DNA of 64,000 bases from Bacillus sp. FJAT-52991 (GTDB lineage Bacteria; Bacillota; Bacilli; Bacillales; Domibacillaceae): the NCBI RefSeq assembly GCF_037201805.1, contig NZ_CP147404.1, forward strand, positions 1,884,001 through 1,948,000, given 5' to 3'. Positions 51,770-61,264 of the stretch are shown piece by piece. Under the pieces are notes generated by a model that had not been told where the DNA came from, made no database searches, and saw only the letters and a program-made list of their open reading frames with translations. Position 1 is the stretch's first letter; each line of letters begins with the position of its first letter. Both the position numbers and the translations under genes were made by a program.

Positions 51770-52102
51770 TTAAAAATCAAAGTCCTGCTCTTGATCTTGT
51801 TCCTGATCTTGGTCTTGATCTGAATTCGCTCTTGAGCGTACTCTTGCAGCGGAATCTGAATCCACATCGATATCAAGGTGAATTCTGGCATTGCCACTGC
51901 GAATCACCTTAGCAATATTTGTGTTTTTATCGATGTTTTTCAATTCATTGTCATTGTCGTTATCGTTGTCATTGCGTACATCAACATCAATGTCATCATC
52001 AACATCAACATCTACTCTTACATCATTATCGAAATCTGCTCTTGAACGACCATTATTATCTCTGCGTCTTCTGTTTCTATCTGGAAACCATACATCGCTC
52101 AT
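51770..52102 (-). CDS. acidic low-complexity protein, paralogue of 51386
   Basis: 110 residues behind AAGGGGGA. MSDVWFPDRNRRRRDNNGRS is followed by Asp/Val/Asn repeats (VDVDVDDDIDVD, NDNDNDND), the shared block IAKVIRSGNARIHLDIDVDS, and a tail of DQ/EQ dipeptides. The tail is written by CTTGAT/CCTGAT-like hexamer repeats and could change length by slippage. It looks intrinsically disordered; a spore-coat or metal-binding role is conceivable but unproven. It is first of a two-gene minus-strand unit. Confidence 0.68.
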   Translation of the reverse strand: MSDVWFPDRNRRRRDNNGRSRADFDNDVRVDVDVDDDIDVDVRNDNDNDNDNELKNIDKNTNIAKVIRSGNARIHLDIDVDSDSAARVRSRANSDQDQDQEQDQEQDFDF

Positions 52103-52198
52103 TGTTATTCCCCCTTTCTCATGTCTTACTGTAGTCTATTCAAACCCATTTTATTTGTACGGACAAACACCTCAGGACACTTGCTTTATTTATTAACG

Positions 52199-52246
52199 TG
52201 AATAGGCTGTCTCCAAAGTTTACACTTCGGAAACAGCCTATTTTAT
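52199..52246 (-). terminator. terminator of the 52248 gene
   Basis: AATAGGCTGT/ACAGCCTATT stem flanked by A/T tracts. A similar AGGCTGTC/GACAGCCT hairpin at 52611-52640 ends the bluB gene. Confidence 0.75.
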
Positions 52247-52247
52247 T

Positions 52248-52481
52248 CTAAGACACATGATGTTGAATTTCTTTCTTGATCATCACTAAATTTTCATGTA
52301 AATATTCGACTGGTGACATACGTAGCTTTCTATCCTCCAAATAGTAAGCAATAATATTAAAAGGATACGGCTTCATGTCGACCACTACTTGATTCGTCTG
52401 TTTACATTTAAACTCAAAAGAATCGCTAGAAATAATCTTTTCTAGCTCCTCCAATGTTTCCACATTCTTTAAATCCGTCAC
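52248..52481 (-). CDS. small hypothetical protein
   Basis: 77 residues starting at GTG 52481 with GGGGG upstream. MTDLKNVETLEELEKIISSD leads into FKCKQTNQVVVDMKPYPFNI and a helical end. The single Cys and size loosely recall thioredoxin-like fragments, but nothing decisive is visible. Function unknown. Confidence 0.6.
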   Translation of the reverse strand: MTDLKNVETLEELEKIISSDSFEFKCKQTNQVVVDMKPYPFNIIAYYLEDRKLRMSPVEYLHENLVMIKKEIQHHVS

Positions 52482-52667
52482 GATATTCCCCCTCTGTTTT
52501 TATGTTATATATTTCATTCCCAAAATAATAAAAAAACCCTCTTTTAAGCAAATAATTTTTTATCAATTCTGATATTTCACCAAATATTTCAATAACCAAT
52601 TTACATATCACGAGGCTGTCCCTCCTTATGAGACAGCCTGATATTCATATGCTCTTTGCCTATTGAA

Positions 52668-53312
52668 TCAGCCTTGCTGTCCCCATTTCTCTTTGAAAAT
52701 TAAATCATCCATCGAGCGTCTTTTTTCCCACTTGGCGGTCTCAAGAATGGGCTGATTCGGATATTGATCGGTGTAGCCGATGGACATTAAAGCTACCGGA
52801 TCAATATGAGGAGGAATGTGTAAAATATCGCGAATATCGTTTTTCTTATAAAAGCTAACCCAGCCCATCGCTAGCCCTTCTGCACATGCAGCAAGCCACA
52901 TGTTTTGAATCGCACAGGCAGTTGATAGAATATCCGTTTCAGGAATGGAATTGCGTCCCAACACATGTGAGCCTCCTCTTGTCGGATCACATGTCACACA
53001 AATGGTAATGGGGGCTTCTTTTAATCCTTCTACTTTAAGACTTAGAAATTCATTTTCTTTTTCCCCTTCGTAATGAACAGCGAGTGCCCTTCTCTCTTTA
53101 TCGGCTGCCCACGCTAATCGCTCTTTCACTTCTTGAGAAGAAATAATAATAAAATTCCAAGGTTGCATAAATCCAACTGATGGGGCATGATGAGCCGCTT
53201 CTAAAATATTATGAATTAATTCGGATGGAATCGGTGTAGGTAAAAAGCTTCGAATATCCCGGCGTTTATAGATCACTTTATAAATGGCATCCTTTTCTTC
53301 TTTCGTAAACAT
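52668..53312 (-). CDS. bluB: BluB, 5,6-dimethylbenzimidazole synthase
   Basis: 214 residues behind AAGGGGGAA. VIYKRRDIRSFLPTPIPSEL and ILEAAHHAPSVGFMQPWNFI are the BluB version of the nitroreductase FMN site, followed by SIPETDILSTACAIQNMWLA and GLAMGWVSFYKKNDI. BluB cleaves reduced FMN with O2 to make the lower ligand of cobalamin. No other B12 genes are in the window, so it may serve salvage or remodelling. Single-gene unit. Confidence 0.9.
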   Translation of the reverse strand: MFTKEEKDAIYKVIYKRRDIRSFLPTPIPSELIHNILEAAHHAPSVGFMQPWNFIIISSQEVKERLAWAADKERRALAVHYEGEKENEFLSLKVEGLKEAPITICVTCDPTRGGSHVLGRNSIPETDILSTACAIQNMWLAACAEGLAMGWVSFYKKNDIRDILHIPPHIDPVALMSIGYTDQYPNQPILETAKWEKRRSMDDLIFKEKWGQQG

Positions 53313-53449
53313 CTTTCTCCCCCTTTGCTATTTTGATTTATTTAAATATTAGCACAAAACGGAGGAGATGTTTATCAAAACCAATAACCATTTATTCTAT
53401 ATGCCCTTACTGATTGTTTGTATTGTACATACTACACATCCACATACAA

Positions 53450-53713
53450 TCAAATAGTTTCACACCCAACAACTTTTACAATGGTACTTGGAGATACGCC
53501 ATGATCAAGCATAAGATCCATTTTCAACATAACAGGCTTTTCATTAATGATATAAGAGAAGTAGACAAAGTCTCCCTGCCGCCAATTTTTCCATTGCTTT
53601 TCAGTCACGTTAAATATACTTTTAGACTCGGATATTGACTGCAAATAATCATCCAGTTCTTTAAGAGTTAGTGCTGTATTTTTGATTTCATTCCATTGCG
53701 AGATAGTAGACAT
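53450..53713 (-). CDS. small hypothetical protein
   Basis: ATG 53713 (MSTISQWNEIKNTALTLKEL) with GAAGGAG upstream; 87 residues. TEKQWKNWRQGDFVYFSYII and LKMDLMLDHGVSPSTIVKVV are its notable parts. Soluble, no family recognised. Single gene. Confidence 0.65.
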   Translation of the reverse strand: MSTISQWNEIKNTALTLKELDDYLQSISESKSIFNVTEKQWKNWRQGDFVYFSYIINEKPVMLKMDLMLDHGVSPSTIVKVVGCETI

Positions 53714-53822
53714 TGATGATTTCTCCTTCATACATTCATCGTTACTCTATAGGCTAAAATATCACATCCAACTTTACAAAACCTCAACATCAACGACCTC
53801 TTCTTTTTCTGATGTTAGTCAA

Positions 53823-53860
53823 AACAAAAAGTCCTGGGGAAATCCCAGGACTTTTTGTTA
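53823..53860 (-). terminator. terminator of the first chemoreceptor gene
   Basis: AACAAAAAGTCCTGGG/CCCAGGACTTTTTGTT perfect stem overlapping the stop codon. The second receptor gene has the related AAAGTCCTAGGA/TCCTAGGACTTT at 58276-58304. Confidence 0.9.
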
Positions 53861-55819
53861 CATTTTAAAGCGACGAACAGATTGTTGAAGTTCTAGTGCC
53901 AGTTCACTTAATTGCTCAATTGCTGTCATATTATCTTTAGAGGACTGCAATTGCTGTTCGGATAGTTGGACGACTTCGCTTGTTGCTTGCGCCGCTTCTT
54001 TTGAAATGTCTGCCATTTCTCCTACGGAAGCGGTCACTTCTTCGGAACTCGCTGACATTTCCTCCGCTGTCGCAGATACTTCTTGAATTTGCGCCGCTAC
54101 TTGTTCGACAGAGTGGAGAATATGCATAAACGCTTCTCCTGCTTCCGCTGTCAGTTGGATACCATTTTTTACTTCATACTCGCTTTTTTCAATAATGGAA
54201 GTCGAGTGGGCTGTTGCCTGTTGAATCGTTGTAATTAAACTTGCGACTTGGTCGGCTGATTTCTTGGATTCCTCCGCTAATTTTCGCACTTCATCCGCTA
54301 CAACCGCAAATCCTTTTCCGTGTTCTCCTGCGCGAGCCGCCTCAATTGCCGCATTTAACGCCAATAAATTCGTCTGCTCAGAAATTTGGGTAATGACAGA
54401 AATAATCTGACCAATTTCAACGGAATGACTGTTTAATTTTTTGATCTCACTGACACCATCTTGAACCGATGCCCGAATGGAATTCATTTGTTGAATGACA
54501 TTATCAAGCATCTCTCGCCCTTGTTGCGCTTCCTTCGTTGCTTGGACGGACACTTCTGAGACATCCGCTGAGCTTTCAGCGACACGCTGAACACCAATGG
54601 AGATCTCCTCCATCGCTCTTGCCGTTTCTTCAGAGCTTTGCATTTGTCGATCTGAACCACTTGCCACATCGGCCATTCGACGTGTCACTTCCGTCGTCGC
54701 TTGTTCTGTCTGCTTGGAGTGAGCGTTCATTTGTTCACTGGCCGAAGCTAGATGGTCAGAGCTTTCACCAATATGACGTAATAATGTTCGCAATGAACCC
54801 GTCATACCATTAAAGCTGTTCGCTAAATCCGCAATTTCATCTTTAGAAGTGACCTCTACAGACTCTGTCAAATCGCCTTCGCTTACTTTTTGCGCTACGT
54901 GTATCAGCTTTCTCAAAGGACCCGTAATACTTCTTATAATGAAGAACACGATGATTCCGCCACCAATCACTGCGATTGTCACAACGAGTAACGTAATATT
55001 GAAGATCGGTTTTGCTTGCTCGTCCACTTCAGACAAAGCATATGTACCTACGACTTTCCATCCTGTCGCTGGATTTGTTTCAAAAACATACTCTTTCTCT
55101 TCTTCCTTTTCCGTTGCAACAAAGCTTCCCTTTTCTCCATTTAATTGACTAGTAATCTGTTCATTTAACGAATAGCCATCGTCTCCCGAATGAGGGTGGA
55201 ACAACACTTCATTATTCTCATTCGTTACAAATAAATAGCCTTTTTTGCCCACAGTATGGTTTATAACCGCTTCTTTCAAATGGTCAACATTGTAATCAAA
55301 CGCGATAACTCCACTACCATCTTCTAGGGCTTGAGCCACTGTCACAACGTTAGCTTTAGACACCGCATCAACATATGGCGGAGTGACAATCGTTTCTCCT
55401 TTATTTTGGATCGCCTCTTGATACCAAGAACGTTCCGTTACTGCATAATCAACTTGCTGTTCTTCAACAGGTTCTCTTCGAAATAAACCATTCTCAAATC
55501 CGACATAAATTGACATAATGCTAGAATTTGAGTCCTTGAACCTTTTCAACTGGTTCTGAAGTTGAACAACTGCTTTTTCATGCCCCATAGACTTAGACAC
55601 CATTTTGCTTAAAAAACTTACTTTTTCTTTTTCTTTCATAAAGACTTGATCAAGTAATTCGTTCGACAATTGTACTTGTGCGTTCGCTTGCTCACTCATT
55701 TGAGTCTCAATTTGGTTTTTAGCAGACTGAAACGAAAAAATACCAATACTAATACTTGGTATAAGCAAAATAATAGCCGCAAAAATACTCAATTTCTTCC
55801 GAATGGACAATCGGGACAT
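53858..55819 (-). CDS. methyl-accepting chemotaxis protein (Cache-HAMP-MCP)
   Basis: ATG 55819 ([20 protein letters not shown]) has AGGAGG 9 nt upstream; about 653 residues. TM1, an extracytoplasmic double-Cache region ([51 protein letters not shown]), TM2 (about 280-305), HAMP, and the signalling domain with the hairpin tip [20 protein letters not shown]. Ends in the QQSVRRFKM motif. It binds small molecules, often amino or organic acids, and controls CheA. A paralogue lies at 58307; they are nearly identical from the second Cache lobe onward. Confidence 0.92.
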   Translation of the reverse strand: MSRLSIRKKLSIFAAIILLIPSISIGIFSFQSAKNQIETQMSEQANAQVQLSNELLDQVFMKEKEKVSFLSKMVSKSMGHEKAVVQLQNQLKRFKDSNSSIMSIYVGFENGLFRREPVEEQQVDYAVTERSWYQEAIQNKGETIVTPPYVDAVSKANVVTVAQALEDGSGVIAFDYNVDHLKEAVINHTVGKKGYLFVTNENNEVLFHPHSGDDGYSLNEQITSQLNGEKGSFVATEKEEEKEYVFETNPATGWKVVGTYALSEVDEQAKPIFNITLLVVTIAVIGGGIIVFFIIRSITGPLRKLIHVAQKVSEGDLTESVEVTSKDEIADLANSFNGMTGSLRTLLRHIGESSDHLASASEQMNAHSKQTEQATTEVTRRMADVASGSDRQMQSSEETARAMEEISIGVQRVAESSADVSEVSVQATKEAQQGREMLDNVIQQMNSIRASVQDGVSEIKKLNSHSVEIGQIISVITQISEQTNLLALNAAIEAARAGEHGKGFAVVADEVRKLAEESKKSADQVASLITTIQQATAHSTSIIEKSEYEVKNGIQLTAEAGEAFMHILHSVEQVAAQIQEVSATAEEMSASSEEVTASVGEMADISKEAAQATSEVVQLSEQQLQSSKDNMTAIEQLSELALELQQSVRRFKM

Positions 55820-55962
55820 CCGAACATTCCTCCTAGTCATAAAGGTATATTAAGTAAATAGTACTAAAGATGCCCCAAGCTTACAATATAAAAAATGGAA
55901 ATTACTTAAATTTATTTTTTCTGAATGTTTATTCTTCTAGAAACGTAATTTTAAATACTAAA

Positions 55963-56214
55963 CTATTCTTCTTTCTTTGTTTCTATTACATTTTTAGAAC
56001 CGCTGTACAATCCAGTAGCAGAGAGCCCTAGTATCAATCCTATAATAATTCCTTGTTTCACGCCTTGGTCGAGATAAAAAACGCCAAATAATATTCCGAG
56101 GAATACTGCAACAATAGGACTGTACTTCGTCGGGAATCCAGCTCTTTTTAATAACTCAACCATACCTAAAATCAGCGGAATAATCACCGCGTTATATATT
56201 TCCAATATTTTCAC
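55963..56214 (-). CDS. holin-like small membrane protein
   Basis: 83 residues behind GGAGGTG. IPLILGMVELLKRAGFPTKY, PIVAVFLGILFGVFYLDQG and IIIGLILGLSATGLYSGSKN match small phage/Bacillus holin-like proteins with two or three helices. No endolysin gene is next to it. Phage remnant or domesticated membrane protein. Confidence 0.65.
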   Translation of the reverse strand: MKILEIYNAVIIPLILGMVELLKRAGFPTKYSPIVAVFLGILFGVFYLDQGVKQGIIIGLILGLSATGLYSGSKNVIETKKEE

Positions 56215-56466
56215 ACCTCCTAAAATAGTTTATTCATAGATTGGCTCATGGATACGGCGTTTTCATGTTATTTTCAAAAAATACTTTTTCATTTCTTTTG
56301 GTAGAATGAGAGGCTTTATTCCACTTGAAGCTTCCCCTGAATCTTCTTAGGCAATTTTTCTAACACTAATGTATAAGAGTGAGTGATTAATGACTCAAAC
56401 ACCTCGTTACTCCACCTTATTTCTCCACAATCTGAAGGTAATAACATTGCTTGATTTTGTGTTAAA

Positions 56467-56577
56467 ATAAAGTGAAGCTTCAATCAGTGGGATTTTTCTT
56501 CATCCCTCACCTACACGGCTACGCTCCTTCTGCCATGTTGAGGTGGGGATCTTACAGCCCGTTAATGCAGGATAAAA
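56467..56577 (+). repeat. composite intergenic repeat, copy C
   Basis: ATAAAGTGAAGCTTCAATCA then directly CATCCCTCACCTACACGGCT, the module 2 core, and TACAGCCCGTTAATGC. The right arm of the module 1 hairpin and the linker seen in copy B are missing. It lies 34 nt upstream of the YitT gene. Confidence 0.78.
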
Positions 56578-56610
56578 GTCTAACGAATACATAAAGGATA
56601 GGGAGATCAT

Positions 56611-57480
56611 ATGAATAATCAAACACCTAAGAAGAAGCTTGTTGTCGAATATCTTTCCATTGTGATTGGTTCGATTTTAGTCGGTTTATCGTATAATATG
56701 TTCCTTCTACCAGCTAAATTAGCAGCTGGCGGAGTCTCTGGTATCAGTACGATTTTATATGAGGTATACCAATTTAACCCTGCCTATGTCCAATGGATTA
56801 TTAACCTGCCTCTATTTGTGTTAGGCGTTCTCCTGTTAGGCAAGGATTTTAGCTTTAAGACGTTAGTTGGGACATTTTTCGTACCTTTCACCATTTGGCT
56901 CAGTGCTGATATTCCGTTTAAAATTGATAATCCTTTACTGGCTGCGATTTATGGAGGAATATTATTAGGGGTAGGACTTGGAATTGTGTATCGCGGGAAA
57001 GGTTCAACGGGGGGAACAGCGACGCTTGCCCAGCTGTTGAAAAAATACACAGGTTTATCTAGCGGCTACTCACAGCTCATTGTCGATGGGTTCGTCGTAG
57101 CTGCCTCTGCGGTCGTCTTTAACCTTGAACTAGCCTTGTATGCGATGATGTCGATTTATGTCACGAGTAAAGTAATCGACTTTGTCCAGCTGCAATCCTC
57201 TTCGTCTAAGCTCGTTCTTATCATTACTGAGCAAGAAGAGTTGATTCAATCGATGATTAAAGATGAAGTTGATCGCGGCTTTACAAAAATCCATTCGTTT
57301 GGTGGCTATTCCAATAAAGAAAAGACGTTGATCATGTCCGTTATGGAACAGCAAGAAGCGATTTATTTAAAAAAATTACTGCAGGAGCAAGAACCAAGCT
57401 CCTTCGTTGTCTTCCTCAACGCATCCGAAATTTTAGGACGAGGGTTTTCATTGTCTAAGATATATGAATCCGGGAATTAA
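56611..57480 (+). CDS. YitT-family membrane protein (DUF161-DUF2179)
   Basis: 289 residues. Five or six helices with FLLPAKLAAGGVSGISTILY, GIVYRGKGSTGGTATLAQLL and GYSQLIVDGFVV, then a cytosolic DUF2179 domain (IHSFGGYSNKEKTLIMSVME). This is the YitT/YvjA group, proteins of unknown transport or signalling role. Start has GGGAG 6 nt upstream. The composite repeat copy C covers its probable promoter region. Confidence 0.88.
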   Translation: MNNQTPKKKLVVEYLSIVIGSILVGLSYNMFLLPAKLAAGGVSGISTILYEVYQFNPAYVQWIINLPLFVLGVLLLGKDFSFKTLVGTFFVPFTIWLSADIPFKIDNPLLAAIYGGILLGVGLGIVYRGKGSTGGTATLAQLLKKYTGLSSGYSQLIVDGFVVAASAVVFNLELALYAMMSIYVTSKVIDFVQLQSSSSKLVLIITEQEELIQSMIKDEVDRGFTKIHSFGGYSNKEKTLIMSVMEQQEAIYLKKLLQEQEPSSFVVFLNASEILGRGFSLSKIYESGN

Positions 57481-57520
57481 AGGAAAATAGACTATACGTT
57501 ATTGAAATGGAAATTGCGGA

Positions 57521-57612
57521 GGAGCGACTGATATTTGTACTGCGCCGACTGATTATGAACAGTTTACGACTAATCCGAACCTAATCGCGACTGATTATGA
57601 AAAAACGACGCG
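57521..57612. repeat. degenerate ~22-bp repeats with GCGACTGATT core, second cluster
   Basis: Units: GAGCGACTGATATTTG, GCCGACTGATTATGAA, ACGACTAATCCGAA, GCGACTGATTATGAAA, spaced about 20-24 bp. Same core as 22680-22845. Confidence 0.7.
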
Positions 57613-57679
57613 ATACTATCTAGTACCTCGTCGTTTGCTTTTTCTATAGCCTCTTTTTTCAGTTACCAAATGGCATCAT

Positions 57680-58225
57680 TTACCTCAGATAATCTGAATA
57701 ATGCAGTTCAAACTCTTGCTTCGTCATTCCGTAGCAAATCCCATCAAAGTAGGCACCTTTCGTGAAAATCATATTTCTTAGTTGTCCTTCTTTGATAAAC
57801 TTTAGTTTTTCATGTAAACCAATAGATGGCTGATTGAAGGAATAAACGATTGTATTTACCTTTTGATAAGCGCGTTCCGAAAAATAATGGCCAATCACTG
57901 AAAGGATCATTTCCTTCGCATAGCCTTTACCTCGATATGGTTCAAACACAGCCAAATAGTAATCGAACGTACCATTTTTTCTATCGCAATCAAATGTTTC
58001 AATCATGCCCACTATGTTATTTTCCTGATCAACAGCAATAAAACGGAATTCATCCTCTTCTAATTGTTCCTCCACCCATTCTTGCATTTGGGCCTTTGAT
58101 CGCGGATAGTGAAGTGAATCCATATTCCTTAAAATCTCGGTATCTAATAAATCAAAAATGACTATATCGTCAGGTTGGACAGCCCGCAGTGTCATATTCT
58201 TGCTTGTCCAGTATGTAATCGGCAT
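57680..58225 (-). CDS. GNAT acetyltransferase, RimJ/RimL-like
   Basis: 181 residues behind GAGGAGAG. NMTLRAVQPDDIVIFDLLDT at the start, acetyl-CoA loop FEPYRGKGYAKEMILSVIGH, and NTIVYSFNQPSIGLHEKLKF then EGQLRNMIFTKGAYFDGICY, the usual RimL-type end. It lies between the two receptor genes on the same strand. Substrate unknown. Confidence 0.85.
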   Translation of the reverse strand: MPITYWTSKNMTLRAVQPDDIVIFDLLDTEILRNMDSLHYPRSKAQMQEWVEEQLEEDEFRFIAVDQENNIVGMIETFDCDRKNGTFDYYLAVFEPYRGKGYAKEMILSVIGHYFSERAYQKVNTIVYSFNQPSIGLHEKLKFIKEGQLRNMIFTKGAYFDGICYGMTKQEFELHYSDYLR

Positions 58226-58306
58226 ATCTATATATCTCTCCTCTCTCTATCATTATATCCCATTTTTAACCAAACAAAAAGTCCTAGGAAATCCTAGGAC
58301 TTTGTC

Positions 58307-60268
58307 TTACACTTTAAATCGATGCACAGATTGCTGCAATTGTAGCGCTAGTTCGCTTAATTGTTCAATCGCTTTCGTGTTGTCTTTCGAGGACTGTAAT
58401 TGCTGTTCGGATAGTTGGACGACTTCACTTGTTGTTTGCGCTGCTTCTTTTGAAATGTCTGCCATTTCTCCTACGGAAGCGGTCACTTCTTCGGAACTCG
58501 CTGACATTTCCTCCGCTGTCGCAGATACTTCTTGAATTTGCGCCGCTACCTGTTCAACGGAATGGAGAATGTGCATAAACGCTTCTCCTGCTTCTGCTGT
58601 CAGTTCGATGCCGTTTTCTACTTCGTTTTCGCTTTTTTCGATCACAGAAGTCGAGCGAGCCGTTGCCTGTTGAATCGTTGTAATTAAACTTGCGACTTGG
58701 TCGGCTGATTTCTTGGATTCCTCCGCTAGTTTTCGCACTTCATCCGCTACCACCGCGAACCCTTTTCCATGTTCTCCTGCTCTAGCTGCCTCAATCGCCG
58801 CATTTAACGCCAATAAATTCGTCTGCTCGGAAATTTGAGTAATGACAGAAATAATCTGACCGATTTCAACGGAATGACTGTTTAATTTTTTGATCTCACT
58901 GACACCTTCTTGAACAGATGCCCGAATCAAATTCATTTGTGCAATCACATTTTCTAACATTTCTCGTCCTTGTTGAGCTTCTTTCGTTGCTTGAACGGAC
59001 ACTTCTGAGACATCCGCTGAGCTTTCAGCCACTCGCTGCACACCGATGGAGATTTCCTCCATCGCTCTTGCCGTTTCTTCTGAGCTTTGCATTTGTCGAT
59101 CTGAACCGCTAGCCACTTGAGCCATGCGATGCGTTACTTCCGTCGTGGATTGTTCCGCTTGCTTGGAGTGAGCGGCCATTTGTTCACTAGCCAAGGTCAA
59201 ATGATCGGAGCTTTCGCTAATATGATGCAATAACGTGTGTAGCGAATCTGTCATCGTGTTAAAACTACTTGCTAAATCCGCAATTTCACCTTTAGAAGTG
59301 ACCTCTACAGACTCTGTCAAATCGCCTTCGCTTACTTTTTTTGCCGCGTGTATCAGCTTTTTCAACGGAATGGTGATGCTTCTTACAATAAAGAACACGA
59401 TGATTCCGCCGCCAATCACTGCCATTGTCACAACGAGTAACGTAATATTGAAGATCGGTTTTGCTTGCTCGTCCACTTCAGATAATGCATAGGTACCTAC
59501 GACTTTCCAGCCTGTCGCTGGATTTGTTTCAAAAATATATTCTTTCTCTTCTCCCTTTTCCGTTGCGACAAAGCTTCCCTTTTCGCCATTTAATTGACTA
59601 GTAATCTGTTCATTTAACGAATAGCCATCATCTCCCCACTGAGGATGAAACAACACTTCATTATTCTCATTTGTTACAAATAAATAACCTTCTTGGCCAA
59701 TGTTATTCTTCAGAATATCTTCTTTCAAATGTTCAACTTTATAGTCAAAGGCAATAACTCCACTGCCGTCCGCTAGCATATGAGCAACTGTCACAACCAT
59801 AGACTGAGTAACAGCGTCAACATACGGTGGAGTGATGATACTTTGACCTTTATTTTTCACCGCCTCTTGATACCAAGGGCGTTCGTTCGGTATAAACCCA
59901 GCAGGAATTGGTTGCTTCGGTTCATTCCGATAAAACCCGTTATCAAACCCGACAAATACAGCCAAGATATTAGGGTTTGACGCTTTGAATTTTTTCAGAT
60001 TCGCCTCGAGTTTAGCAGCTCCCTTTTCACTCCCCATTGACTTCTGTACAATTTCACTTAGAAATTTCGCTTTCTCTTTTTCTTGTAAAAAGGTTTGGTC
60101 TAGCAGTTGATTCGACAGATAGACTTGCGACTCCGCTTGATCCCTCATTTGCGCCTCTATTTGTTTTTTTGCAGACATAAAAGAAAACACCCCAATACTA
60201 CAGCTTGGAATGAATAAAATAATCGCTGCAAACACGATTAATTTTTTTCGAATCGTTAATCGGCTCAT
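58307..60268 (-). CDS. methyl-accepting chemotaxis protein, paralogue of 53858
   Basis: 653 residues, AGGAGG 9 nt before ATG. Same architecture as its neighbour: TM1, double Cache, TM2, HAMP, signalling domain with an identical tip. The membrane-distal Cache lobe (about 30-190) has diverged ([40 protein letters not shown]), while residues from about 200 to the end are almost unchanged. This suggests a duplication in which the ligand-binding lobe changed and the rest was kept similar, perhaps by gene conversion. Ligand unknown. Confidence 0.92.
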   Translation of the reverse strand: MSRLTIRKKLIVFAAIILFIPSCSIGVFSFMSAKKQIEAQMRDQAESQVYLSNQLLDQTFLQEKEKAKFLSEIVQKSMGSEKGAAKLEANLKKFKASNPNILAVFVGFDNGFYRNEPKQPIPAGFIPNERPWYQEAVKNKGQSIITPPYVDAVTQSMVVTVAHMLADGSGVIAFDYKVEHLKEDILKNNIGQEGYLFVTNENNEVLFHPQWGDDGYSLNEQITSQLNGEKGSFVATEKGEEKEYIFETNPATGWKVVGTYALSEVDEQAKPIFNITLLVVTMAVIGGGIIVFFIVRSITIPLKKLIHAAKKVSEGDLTESVEVTSKGEIADLASSFNTMTDSLHTLLHHISESSDHLTLASEQMAAHSKQAEQSTTEVTHRMAQVASGSDRQMQSSEETARAMEEISIGVQRVAESSADVSEVSVQATKEAQQGREMLENVIAQMNLIRASVQEGVSEIKKLNSHSVEIGQIISVITQISEQTNLLALNAAIEAARAGEHGKGFAVVADEVRKLAEESKKSADQVASLITTIQQATARSTSVIEKSENEVENGIELTAEAGEAFMHILHSVEQVAAQIQEVSATAEEMSASSEEVTASVGEMADISKEAAQTTSEVVQLSEQQLQSSKDNTKAIEQLSELALQLQQSVHRFKV

Positions 60269-60396
60269 CCACTATTCCTCCTAGGTATAATCATCCATGA
60301 ATTGATACTACTGAAGGTAACCCGAGTTTACAATATAACGAATGGAAGTCTCTTAATTGAATATATTCGGAATGTTTCAGAACCTTAACAACACAA

Positions 60397-60425
60397 AAAA
60401 GAGACTGCCCATGACAGTCTCTTTT
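60397..60425 (-). terminator. terminator of the secreted coiled-coil gene
   Basis: AAAAGAGACTG/CAGTCTCTTTT stem flanked by A and T tracts. Confidence 0.88.
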
Positions 60426-60441
60426 AACCTACTATTCTATC

Positions 60442-60963
60442 TTACGAAGCTTTTGTTCCTTTTGGTGCTGTTGCTTGATCGACAAGTGATTTTAATCGCT
60501 TGATCTCATCATTTGCTAGTTTTTGTAACTCTTTTGATTTTTGCGCTAATGTTTCGTAGTCGGCAACATTCTTTTTGTCTTTTTTCTTAGAGACAGCAAT
60601 TTGTTTATCGATTGCGCGCAATTTATTGATTTCTGCTTTTAGCTTCCCAGCATAGCTATTATATTTTTTGTTCGCAATTGTTTTTGTTAAAGTAGCTTTT
60701 GCTTGGCCTTCTTGATTCACACCAAACTCCTTGTTAATCGCTTTGGTGATGTTATTAATTGTTGCTTCAGAAGCGTTTAAGCGCTTTTCAATCGCTTTTC
60801 CTTGTTGGGATTTAATCGGTGCTTTTTTCTTTTGCTCTTTTTTCTTTTCAACTTGCGGTTTTGCGTTTTCTGGTGTTTGAGCACTTACCATAGAAACTGA
60901 TGAAGTAACTAGCGTAAACGCCAACAAACTTGCTGCTGCTTTTGAATACCAATTCTTTTTCAT
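60442..60963 (-). CDS. secreted Lys-rich coiled-coil protein under a c-di-GMP-type riboswitch
   Basis: 173 residues behind GAGGAGG. Signal peptide (WYSKAAASLLAFTLVTSSVS, cleavage near VSAQ). The mature protein is basic and helical, with a Lys-rich head (VEKKKEQKKKAPIKSQQGKA) and heptad-like helices (NSYAGKLKAEINKLRAIDKQ, LQKLANDEIKRLKSLV). No enzyme motif is visible. Its leader carries a c-di-GMP-I-like aptamer (60992-61064), so the product is probably a matrix, surface or motility-related factor. Function otherwise unknown. Confidence 0.8.
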   Translation of the reverse strand: MKKNWYSKAAASLLAFTLVTSSVSMVSAQTPENAKPQVEKKKEQKKKAPIKSQQGKAIEKRLNASEATINNITKAINKEFGVNQEGQAKATLTKTIANKKYNSYAGKLKAEINKLRAIDKQIAVSKKKDKKNVADYETLAQKSKELQKLANDEIKRLKSLVDQATAPKGTKAS

Positions 60964-60991
60964 TATTAAATTTCCTCCTCTTGGGTAACAG

Positions 60992-61064
60992 TACAGTAGC
61001 TGACAGGCATTGATCGCGATCCTTAGCCCCTATAGCTTTGTGACATCAAGTTTCCCTGACCGTA
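60992..61064 (-). ncRNA. c-di-GMP-I (GEMM)-type riboswitch
   Basis: On the minus strand: P1 TACGGT/ACTGTA; P2 TCAGG-GAAA-CTTGA with a GNRA tetraloop; the junction GTCACAAAGC; P3 GCTATAGGGGCTAAGG ... AATGCCTGTCAGC with an inner GATC/GATC helix. CTAAGG and AATG match the tetraloop-receptor region of class I c-di-GMP aptamers. Just 5' of it, ACCGT (61067-61071) can pair with the P1 strand ACGGT instead, offering a switch. The expression platform is within the 28 nt before the gene. Class assignment is by eye. Confidence 0.72.
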
Positions 61065-61169
61065 TCACGGTTTCATCATACAATAATGTTTTTTAAAGAA
61101 AAAGTAGTTTTTGTCTAATTTTGAAATTTTAATATATGTATAATTCATGTAACAATTGAGGAATGATTC

Positions 61170-61216
61170 CCCTATTTTTAATCTAAAATTTCCGTGGTGA
61201 TCAATTAAAAATAGGG
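61170..61216. terminator. 13-bp inverted repeat, probable terminator
   Basis: CCCTATTTTTAAT and ATTAAAAATAGGG are exact reverse complements with a 21-nt loop, just downstream of the ABC permease gene on the minus strand. No strong T tract follows, so a regulatory dyad is the alternative. Confidence 0.6.
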
Positions 61217-61264
61217 CAATTTATACTTTAAAAAACACGCGACTTTTCTCATCTATCTTTTTAT

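Noticed and set aside
51891..52196. 101-codon plus-strand ORF rich in Ser/Leu/Thr
   Set aside because: Antisense of the acidic Asp/Asn/Val repeats in the 51770-52102 gene.
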